Assembly: GCF_036906915.1 (NCBI RefSeq)
Contig: NZ_JBAKHX010000094.1
Coordinates: forward strand, 1 to 27,872
DNA length: 27,872 nucleotides
From: Phytohabitans sp036906915
GTDB taxonomy: Bacteria; Actinomycetota; Actinomycetes; Mycobacteriales; Micromonosporaceae
Direction of reading: 5' to 3'
In this document: positions 14,762 to 22,400 of the stretch, piece by piece
Position numbering within the stretch: the stretch's first letter is position 1
Layout: each line of letters starts with the position of its first letter
The notes under the pieces: generated by a model
Told to the model about the DNA's origin: nothing
Databases searched by the model: none
The model's input: the letters and a program-made list of their open reading frames with translations, nothing else
Translations under genes and position numbers: made by a program

Positions 14762-15300
14762 GCCGAATGGTCCGAGCCGGCGTGGCGCTGATCGCCGCCG
14801 TGGCCGCGCTGGCCGCGCTGGTCGCACTGGTCGCCCCCAGTCCGGCGGTGGCGGACGAGCCGGTCTGGGAGCGAATCGAGTGTCTCTCCGGAACCCTCGA
14901 CGAGACACCGGTGATTCAGGAAACCTATGCCCTCGCCCAGGTGACACTGAGCGGCAGTCTCAACTGCGCGGCGTTCGGCAAGGCCAAGTTCGGATTCGCC
15001 CGATACGACAGCCGGAACTATCAGGGTCTGGTTTACGAGCCCTACATGCGGCCGTACGCGTACACCGCGCCAACGTCGTTCTCCATCGGAAACTATGTCG
15101 AGCGCGGCCCGGTCGACTTCGCTCTCTGCGTGGTAACCGATTACGGCGTTCGCATCGCGTGCGTCCGGGTCACACGCGAGAACTGGGAATCGAAGCTCTA
15201 TGTGTTCCAGATGAAGACGGTCGACCCGATGGTCGATCGCTCGGTCCGCGTCGTTCCGCGGGACTCCAGCGAGCGGCCCGCCTGCGGTCACTGCTGGTAA
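14758..15300 (+). CDS. Secreted six-cysteine protein, C-terminal CGHCW (paralogue A)
   Basis: A 180-residue protein with a clear signal peptide (SRMVRAG, a long Ala/Leu/Val core and a VADEP cleavage region, about residues 1-33). The mature part has cysteines at IEC, NC, ALC, IAC and in the final ACGHCW. TSFSIGNYVERGPVDFALCV corresponds closely to a segment of the next gene. CGHC is the active-site sequence of protein disulfide isomerases, but there it lies inside a thioredoxin fold; here it is at the extreme C-terminus and no thioredoxin fold is visible. It is translationally coupled to the LuxR-type regulator by ATGA. No named family is recognised. Confidence 0.87.
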   Translation: MSRMVRAGVALIAAVAALAALVALVAPSPAVADEPVWERIECLSGTLDETPVIQETYALAQVTLSGSLNCAAFGKAKFGFARYDSRNYQGLVYEPYMRPYAYTAPTSFSIGNYVERGPVDFALCVVTDYGVRIACVRVTRENWESKLYVFQMKTVDPMVDRSVRVVPRDSSERPACGHCW

Positions 15301-15319
15301 CAGGAGGATGGGGAGAGAC

Positions 15320-15850
15320 GTGAGCCGTTGGGGCGTACGAGGTGTGGTGGCGCTGATCGCCGCCGTTGCGATGACAGCGACCGCCGCTCCGGCCGTTGCC
15401 GGCATCAAGTGGGTGACGGCGGATTGCTTCTCGGGCACCATCGACTCGGCGGTCATCGCCAGCAGCGGCCTTTCACTGGAGGGTCGAGTTGGCTGCGCCG
15501 AGACCGGTACGGGCGGCAGCTTCGGTGTTGCCCACTATTACTCCGACGCGGTCGGGATGTACCAGAGCACGATGCGGTCGTACGGACCCGCGGCCCCGAC
15601 CACGTTCTCCATCGGCAAGGACGTTCGTGAAGGCACCTCAAGCTTCGCGCTCTGCGTCGTAACCGGCCACTCGGCGCGTATAGCGTGCGTCAGCGTCGCT
15701 CGACCTCGGCCGGCATCGACGACCCAGTCGGGATCGCCGATCGTTGTGACCCCCATGGCCACGGACGATCCGTACGTTACGCGGCCCGTCCAGGGCATCG
15801 GTCCCGATCTTGACAGTGGGTCCAGTCCGGCCTGCGGCCACTGCTGGTAG
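15320..15850 (+). CDS. Secreted six-cysteine protein, C-terminal CGHCW (paralogue B)
   Basis: A 176-residue tandem paralogue of the preceding gene. GTG 15320 is preferred over ATG 15308: the ATG is directly abutted by AGGAGG, too close for a ribosome site, and from GTG the protein reads SRWGVRG...ALIAAVA, lining up with SRMVRAGVALIAAVA of paralogue A. The mature part shares DC-FSGT(I/L)D, a second Cys, TTFSIGKDVREG, FALCVVTG, RIACVSV and the terminal ACGHCW. The tail between IAC and the end is more variable and rich in Pro/Ser/Thr. It lies 19 bases after paralogue A, so it is in the same operon. The export signal and family relation are well supported; the function is unknown. Confidence 0.87.
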   Translation: MSRWGVRGVVALIAAVAMTATAAPAVAGIKWVTADCFSGTIDSAVIASSGLSLEGRVGCAETGTGGSFGVAHYYSDAVGMYQSTMRSYGPAAPTTFSIGKDVREGTSSFALCVVTGHSARIACVSVARPRPASTTQSGSPIVVTPMATDDPYVTRPVQGIGPDLDSGSSPACGHCW

Positions 15851-15883
15851 CGCGGTTGCGGGAAATAGCAACGGGATCCGGTC

Positions 15884-17719
15884 ATGATCTTGGAGATCGG
15901 AGACGCCAGGGATCGCGAGTGTTTCGATCTGCATGTGTCGACGTTGAGGTTGGAACTTCTGGGCCCGTTGCGTGTGGGGATCGACGACCGACCCGTACGA
16001 CTGACCACCGGGCGGTTGCGCACTCTGCTGGTCGGGCTGGCCATGTCGGCGGGCCGGGCCGTCTCGGTCGATCAGCTGACGCGGATCGTGTGGGCCGACG
16101 AACTGCCCGCCGATCCGCGCCGCAGCCTACAGACCTACGCGGCCCGGCTGCGCCGGGCGGTGGGCGGCCGGCGGATCGAGACCGTACGGGCAGGATGGCT
16201 GCTGCGCGCGGACCCGGACGACGTGGACGCGCTGCGGTTCGAGCGGCTGCTCGACGCGGCCACGTGCGGGCCGGATCCGGCGGCCGAGCGAGATCTGCTC
16301 GCCCAGGCGTTGACGTTGTGGCGGGGCGAACCATTCGACGGCGAGGAGTCCAGCTGGCTGCGCGAGGCGGAGCGTCCCCGGCTGCTGGAGCGCTATCTGG
16401 CCGCGCGGGAGCGGCGCATCGACCTCGACATCCGCGACGGCGCCGCGGCCGAACCCCTCATCGCCGAGCTGGAAGCGCTCACCGGACGGTACCCGTTGCG
16501 GGAGTCGTTGTGGGTGCGGCTGATGACGCTGCTGGACCTTCGGGGCCGTCCGGCGGAGGCCCTGCGCCGCTACGAGACCGTGCGCCAGCGGATCGCCGAC
16601 GAGCTGGGCATCGACCCGAGCCTCGAACTGCGAGCGCTGTATGCCCGCCTGCTCGCCGGGCGGCCGGCCAACGGCCCACAGTGGCACATCCCCACCCTCG
16701 TCACGCCCCGGCAGTTGCCGCCCGAGCTGCCGGGCTTCGCCGGCCGGCGCGAGGCACTGGCCACATTGGACAGCCTGCTCGCCGCTCGGTGCGCCGGACG
16801 GGGTTCGGGTGTCGCCGCTGTGACCGGCATCGCCGGTGTGGGCAAGACAGCGCTCGTGCTCCGGTGGGCGCACCGGGCCGCGACGGACTTCCCCGACGGC
16901 CAGCTGTACTGCGACCTGCGTGGCTTCGACTCCTACGAAACCCCCGTGTCGCCGCACCAAGCGATCCAGGGATTCCTGGTCGGGCTGGGTGTCGCCCTTC
17001 GCAACATACCGGCGGATGCGGACGAGCGCGTGGCGATGTACCGGTCGCTTACGGCGGGCAAGCGCCTGCTCGTCGTGCTCGACAACGCCAGGAACGCCGA
17101 ACAGGTGAGGCCGCTGCTCACCTCCGGCGGCGGTGGTTTCGTGGTCGTCACGAGCCGGAACCGGTTGAACGGCCTGGTGGTGTCGGGCGGCGCGCAGCCG
17201 GTGCCGCTCGACGTGATGCCGGCCCGCGAGGCGCGCGAGCTGCTGCACAACCGCGTGCGGCCGCTCGGCATCCGCGACGCGATTGTCGCGATCGACGAGA
17301 TCGTCCGGCTTTGCGGGGGCCTGCCGCTGGCGCTGGCGATCACGGCTGCCCGGCTGGCGACCGGCCCGGAGCCGCCTGTCGCCACGGTGACGTCCGGGCT
17401 GCGCGACCCGCGTAGCCGGCTGGACCTGCTCGACGACGGCGACGAGGCGACGAGCGTCCGCGCCGCGTTCTCCCACTCGTACCGGGCGGTCAGCCACGAC
17501 GCCACGCGCCTGTTCCGGCTGGCCGGTCTTCATCCGGGGCCCGAGGTCTCGTTGGTGGCCGCTGCCAGCCTGGCTGGGATGCCCGTACGCCACACGCGCC
17601 GACGCCTCGCGGAGCTGACCGACATGCACCTGATGGTCGAGACCGCGCCGGGTCGATACGCCCTGCACGATCTGCTACGCGTCTACGCCCGGGAACTGGC
17701 CGAAGAACACGGCGTCTAG
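15884..17719 (+). CDS. SARP/AfsR-type regulator: BTAD plus NB-ARC
   Basis: A 611-residue protein. An OmpR-type winged helix (about 18-110, LRLELLGPLRVGIDDRPV, SVDQLTRIVWADELP) and a bacterial transcriptional activator domain (about 110-262, DVDALRFERLL, LWRGEPFDG, ALRRYETVRQRIADELGIDPS) are followed by an NB-ARC STAND ATPase. The ATPase shows Walker A GIAGVGKTALV (about 314-325), Walker B LLVVLDNA and a CGGLPLAL motif. It ends shortly after a winged-helix-like segment (ALHDLLRVYARELAEE) and lacks the TPR array of full-length AfsR. ATG 15884 is used; GTG 15935, nearer the usual family N-terminus, is possible. It lies 33 bases behind the secreted pair and probably belongs to the same regulatory module. 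The last four bases overlap the convergent hydrolase gene. Confidence 0.9.
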   Translation: MILEIGDARDRECFDLHVSTLRLELLGPLRVGIDDRPVRLTTGRLRTLLVGLAMSAGRAVSVDQLTRIVWADELPADPRRSLQTYAARLRRAVGGRRIETVRAGWLLRADPDDVDALRFERLLDAATCGPDPAAERDLLAQALTLWRGEPFDGEESSWLREAERPRLLERYLAARERRIDLDIRDGAAAEPLIAELEALTGRYPLRESLWVRLMTLLDLRGRPAEALRRYETVRQRIADELGIDPSLELRALYARLLAGRPANGPQWHIPTLVTPRQLPPELPGFAGRREALATLDSLLAARCAGRGSGVAAVTGIAGVGKTALVLRWAHRAATDFPDGQLYCDLRGFDSYETPVSPHQAIQGFLVGLGVALRNIPADADERVAMYRSLTAGKRLLVVLDNARNAEQVRPLLTSGGGGFVVVTSRNRLNGLVVSGGAQPVPLDVMPAREARELLHNRVRPLGIRDAIVAIDEIVRLCGGLPLALAITAARLATGPEPPVATVTSGLRDPRSRLDLLDDGDEATSVRAAFSHSYRAVSHDATRLFRLAGLHPGPEVSLVAAASLAGMPVRHTRRRLAELTDMHLMVETAPGRYALHDLLRVYARELAEEHGV

Positions 17720-18552
17720 CGGGCGAGAAGCCAGCGGAGAATCTCGGGGGTGGCGTCGAAGTGGCCGGCGTGTGCCGACTCGGTGCCGCGGACCAGGGTG
17801 GCGGTGGGCATCCGGCCGGCGAGCCACACCGCGTGCGCGACCGGTATGACGGTGTCGAGGTCGCCGTGCCACAGCCGCGCCGGTGCCGCCACGGTGGCGG
17901 GGTCGAAGCCCCACGGCAGCGCGTAGAGGGCGAGCTCGTCGTCGATCCAGCCGTCGAGCCCGGGACGGATCGCCTCGGCGTACGCGGCCGTGAGCATGCG
18001 GCTCACCTCCGGGCGGGCGAGCACCGCCTGTTCGGCGGGGGGCAGCAGGGTCGCGAGGCTGCCCGAGCCGGCGGTCGCGAGGTACGAGGCCAGCGCGTCC
18101 CGCCCCCGCCCTGCCGCCGCGGCGCTCTCCTGGTTGCCGGGCATCATGCCGGCGGTCCAGTCCAGGCCGGCGGCGTCGGCCGGTGCCGGGCTGGCCAGCG
18201 TGGCGACCCGGGTGACCCGGTCGGGGTGCAGGGCGGCGAAGGCGAGCGCGTGCGGCCCGCCGCCGGAGACTCCGAAGAGGGGGAACCGGTCCAGGCCGTA
18301 CGCGTCGGCGATCGTGGCGATGTCGTCGGCGGCGTCGACCACCCGCCTGCCGGGGTCCGGGGCGGAGCGGCCGAACCCGGGCCGGTCGTACGTGATCAGC
18401 CGCACGCCGAGGTCGGCGAACAGCCGGTCGTCCGGGTAGCGCGCCAACCGGCTCATCGGCGTGCCGTGCGCGTACAGCACCGGCGTGCCGCCAGGCACGC
18501 CCCATTCCTCGACGGCGAGCACCCGGCCGTCGCTGGCGATCACTTCTCGCAT
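17716..18552 (-). CDS. Alpha/beta hydrolase
   Basis: A 278-residue alpha/beta-hydrolase-fold protein. The nucleophile elbow GVSGGG places Ser96 as nucleophile. The oxyanion region is VLYAHGTPMS, the acid lies in WHGDLDTVIP, and the His near the end is in SAHAGHF. The YDRPGFGRS motif after strand 4 is typical of the proline iminopeptidase, haloperoxidase and epoxide-hydrolase-like branch. The substrate cannot be told. No signal peptide is present, so it is cytoplasmic. ATG 18552 gives a family-like N-terminus (REVIASDGRVLAVEEWG). It is convergent with the SARP gene with a four-base overlap, and about 100 bases separate it from the YdcF-like gene upstream. Confidence 0.9.
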   Translation of the reverse strand: MREVIASDGRVLAVEEWGVPGGTPVLYAHGTPMSRLARYPDDRLFADLGVRLITYDRPGFGRSAPDPGRRVVDAADDIATIADAYGLDRFPLFGVSGGGPHALAFAALHPDRVTRVATLASPAPADAAGLDWTAGMMPGNQESAAAAGRGRDALASYLATAGSGSLATLLPPAEQAVLARPEVSRMLTAAYAEAIRPGLDGWIDDELALYALPWGFDPATVAAPARLWHGDLDTVIPVAHAVWLAGRMPTATLVRGTESAHAGHFDATPEILRWLLAR

Positions 18553-18654
18553 GCGGCCAACGTAGGCCAGGCACCGCCGGATCGGGTGGTGGTTCGCGGC
18601 TGGCGTAACCGCCGCTATAACGAATCCGCGCCCATCGAGACGCAGTTCGACCTG

Positions 18655-19368
18655 TCAACCGAGCCGGAGGGCGTCGGTGACCGCTGGGTTTTCGGGGGAG
18701 TCGACCGCCGCGGGCCTGCCACGCGCCGCGTCCCAGGCCGCCTTGCCGCAGGCGAGGTAGTCGCGGACGGCCTTCTCCGCGAGCAGGGCGGCGCCGCAGC
18801 CGTCGCAGCGGGCTGCCACGCCGTCGGCGTCGACGTCGAGATGGCGGCAGAGCGTCACGGCCCGCGACAGGTGGTAGGACTGCGTGACGATCAGGGCCCG
18901 GGTGACGCCGTACACGTCGCGGGCGCGCACGCAACTGTCGTACGTGTCCAGGCCGTACGGGTCGGCCACGACCCGCCGCGCGTCGACTCCGAGGCCGGTC
19001 AGGTACCGGGTCATGGCCGCGGGTTCGTCGCCGGACGCGCCGCCACCGTCACCGGATACGAGAATGACCCGCGCCCGTCCACTGTGTACCAGGGCGGCGG
19101 CGGTCTGTAACCGGCCGGCGAGGCGCGTGCTGGGCTGGCCGTCGGGCATCACCGCGGTGCCCAGGACGATGGCGACGTCGGCGGCGGGCGCCTCGGATTC
19201 GCTGTACACGTGGCCGTGCGCGGAGATCTCCGTCCACAGCCAGGGCGAGCTGGCGACGAGCACCGCGGCGACAGCCGCGGCGGCCAGCCAGAGCAGGCGA
19301 CGCCGCCGCCGCGTCATGCCGGATCCCAGGCGGCGCGGTTCGACTGGCGCCGCCGACGTATCTCCCAC
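18655..19368 (-). CDS. SanA/YdcF-like DUF218 membrane-anchored protein
   Basis: A 237-residue protein, close in size to E. coli SanA. A basic TRRRRR segment and one TM helix (about residues 24-44) anchor an outward-facing DUF218 domain. The domain shows DVAIVLGTAV, RLAGRLQTAAALVHSGRAR, ILVSGDGG, the YGLDTYDSCVRARDVYGV region and VTQSYHLSRAVTLCRHLDV. It ends with DYLACGKAAWDAARG, a segment typical of SanA-type proteins. SanA homologues contribute to envelope barrier function, such as vancomycin exclusion in enterobacteria; the reaction is not established. GTG 19368 with AGGA seven bases upstream is used; ATG 19317 is an alternative. It is transcribed in the same direction as the hydrolase. Confidence 0.88.
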   Translation of the reverse strand: MGDTSAAPVEPRRLGSGMTRRRRRLLWLAAAAVAAVLVASSPWLWTEISAHGHVYSESEAPAADVAIVLGTAVMPDGQPSTRLAGRLQTAAALVHSGRARVILVSGDGGGASGDEPAAMTRYLTGLGVDARRVVADPYGLDTYDSCVRARDVYGVTRALIVTQSYHLSRAVTLCRHLDVDADGVAARCDGCGAALLAEKAVRDYLACGKAAWDAARGRPAAVDSPENPAVTDALRLG

Positions 19369-19490
19369 GCGATCATCCTGTCAGACCATGGCTCGCCTCG
19401 GACGCCGCCTTGAACGCCGCGGCGCTGTCGATCGACTCGAAGGGCCAGCACCTGCTGCTGCGATACGAGAGCTGACCTCGCGGCGCGGGG

Positions 19491-22400
19491 TCAGGGGAGC
19501 CCTGTCGCGGCGATCGCGGAGAGGATCGTGTCGGCCGCCGCACGGAGGTCGCCGATCGTGAGGGCGAGGGACCACCACGCGATGGCGGCGAGCGCCGCGG
19601 TCTTGGCCGCGCTGCGTAGGGACGCGTGCCGCCGCGCCGCCGGGATCCGGAACGGTAGATGTGCGGTCGCGATGGCGGTGGCGAGGCCCGTGGCGGCGAG
19701 CACCAGGGCCGGCTGGGACGCGGCGGGCAGGAGGCCGACCAGCAGTTCCCCGGTGCCGCGCAGGACGTCTTCGACGGCGGGCCACGGCGGAAGGCGCAAC
19801 CCTCGACCGTCCACCTGGCTCAGGTACGCGGCGAGCGCGCCGGCCGTCCAAACGGCCAACCGGGCACGGCGTACGGCGGTGGAAAGGCGGGCCGGCCGCA
19901 GGAGCAGGCAACCCATCACGACCACAGCGGGCAGCGCGATCTGGGCCTGTACCTCCGCGATCCGGGCGACACCCGCCGCGGTCAATACGCCGGGGTCGCC
20001 GAGCAGCGGGACGGCGGCGCCCACGAACGTCGCGGCGTATACCGCGGCCATGGCCAGCCCGAGACTCCACAGTGTCCGCCGCAGGCCGATCGACACCGAG
20101 TGCAGCACCTGCTGCGAGGGAAGCCGGATCCGCCGCCGGCTCGGGTACCGGTCGGCGACCTCGCGGAGCGCGACGGCGAGGGCCAGCCGCGCGGCGCGTT
20201 CGTGGCCCTCGTGCTGGTACACCTCGCGGACCAGACGGGCGTACCAGGGACAGGCTCGGGCGGCGTTCGCGCGGGCGAGTCGCTGCTCCTCGCGTGCGGC
20301 GGCCCGGGGATCGGCAAGCACCTCGACGAGTACGGCGTCTGCCTTTGCCGCGACGGCCTCGCCGATGCTGGCCACGAGGTCGCGCTCTGTCCAGTTTGGA
20401 TTGGCCTGTCCGGCCGGTACGACGATGCGAAGCGTCTCGGCCCGTGCTCGCATGGCGCCGCGTGCGGCCGCGAGGTCACCGCCGGCCCTTGGCGCCGGAT
20501 CGTCCACAGGGGACAGCGCACCGGTGATGGCGGCGGACACGCCGGCCGACGTGGCGGTCTCGGCCGCCCGCGCGAGCGCTTCCTCGGTACCACCACCCCG
20601 GTCGAGCCAGCGGCGCAGCGCGGCCTGGCGCCCCCGTTCCGCGGCGCTGTCGTCCCGCAGCGGCGCCGGGCCGGTGGGCTGGTCGTTGATCCGGTAGGTG
20701 AGCTCGTCGAGTTCGAGGGCGACCGCGCCGAGCCACGCGGCGAGGCGCTGGCGGCGTCGCGCGTGCTGGTTGGCGTACGCGCGGAGCATGGCGAAGGCCA
20801 GGTCGTAGCGGCCGTGGCGGCGGGCGAGGTCGAGCGCTTCCTCGATCTTGAGGAGCACCGGCACCACGGGATCGGCGTGCCAGGCGATCTCCAACCAGAT
20901 CGCGGCTTCCGGCTCGTCCCGCCGGAGCTGGCCTGCCGCCTCCAACCGCTCGTGGCCGAGCGCGCTCCGGTCCGCCGCGCGTGCGGCCAGCTCCGGCGCG
21001 GATGGGTCCGGCTCGGCCGGAGACAGCGACGCGCCGACTTTGTTGATCATGTCGGCGGCCGTGTCGTGGCCATTGCCGCGGAGGGTTTCGGCCAGGTAGG
21101 CGCCGGCGCCGTCGGTGATGCCTCCCTCGGCGAGAGCCGCGGCGAGGATCCGGCCGGTCGCCGCGGGGTCGTGGCCGGCCAGCCGGGCAGCCCCGTCGGC
21201 GAGCCCAGTGAGGTCGCCGACGTCGAGCGCCTCCAGGTCGGCCGGCGCGCCGGCTCTCTCGGGCGCCGTGAGGTGCGCCAGCGCGGTGGCGCGCAGATGC
21301 TGGCGTACGTCCGCGATGCGTTCCGTGACCGGTGCGCCACGACCGGCCGGGCCGACCAGCCGCAGCGCTTCGATGGACTCGAACCGTTGGGCCGGCGTCC
21401 GGGCCGGGCTGACCGCCTGGACGAGCAGCTGCTGGTCGACGGTGCTGCCATGGCCAAGCTCGGTCAGGAACACCGCGGCCCGCACCCGGCTCTCCGGATC
21501 CCTGGCGGTCGCCACCGCCCAGGTCAGGTGGTCGGTGGCCCGCTGGCGGGCGCCGGCGTCCGCCACCGACGCGATGGTGTAGGCGGCCCACAGCCCGCCG
21601 GCGTCGTCGGGACTGCTGCTGGCCAGGAGCGCGTCGAGCGCCTCGACCGCCGCCCGGTGGTCGTCGTCGGTGCCGGTGAGGATCAGTGCCCGGGCCGCGG
21701 CGATGCGTTTGACCGGTGCGGCCCGCCCGTCGCGGGCCAGCCGCACGAGGTGGGCCGATCCGCTCGAGCGCGCGTGCAGTGAGCGCAGGGCGTACGTGAG
21801 GGCGGGCAGCGCCGCCTCGTCGACGACCCGCAGGCGCCGTACCGCCGCGAAGCCGGCCGCCACCAGGCGCGCCGCCGACCGTTCGGGCAGCGGCAGGCCG
21901 TCACGCAGTACCGCGCAGAACTCCAGCAGGTTCGGGCGCCGGACGAACGGCGGGCGGACGACCGGCCGGGCCCGCAGCAGCCGGCGCAGCACGGGTTCGG
22001 CGTCGTTGCCCGCGTCGGCCCACCGGATGAGGCGAAACATGTCAAGGTTCGTGATGCCATCGCGCCGCACCCGGTGCAGCCAGTGCCGGGTGTTCCAGTC
22101 GGTACGCACGCTGTAGCCGGCGGCCAGGTACTCGGCGAAGCCCCGGTGGATGAACCGCAGGTCGTCGCCCGCGACGGTGAGCAGGCCGGTGCCGAGCAGC
22201 ATGGTGCGTAGGTGGCGGGACAGCTCCGGCACCGGCTGCGCGGGCACCTCCTGCCTGCGGAGCCAGTCTTCGGCCAGCGCCGTCGTGGCGATCCGCTCGT
22301 CCGCCTCCAGCCGGTGGTGGGCCACGTCTTCGAGCAGTTGCTCGGTGCGGTCGAAGAGCACGTCGACGAGGCGGCCGCCTCCCGACCCGTACACGGCCAG

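Noticed and set aside
15308..15319. ATG 15308 as start of the second CGHCW protein.
   Set aside because: AGGAGG touches the ATG. GTG 15320 has usable spacing and aligns with the paralogue.
18590..18630. GTTATAG on the minus strand before the hydrolase gene, resembling the GTTATAGAAC elements before trpB.
   Set aside because: Only seven bases match and there is no second copy or phasing. More likely part of an ordinary -10 region.
19389..19485. A short plus-strand reading frame ending ...LNAAALSIDSKGQHLLLRYES and stop, perhaps the tail of a lost gene.
   Set aside because: No start, no recognised family and only about 30 residues. Too little to call a pseudogene.
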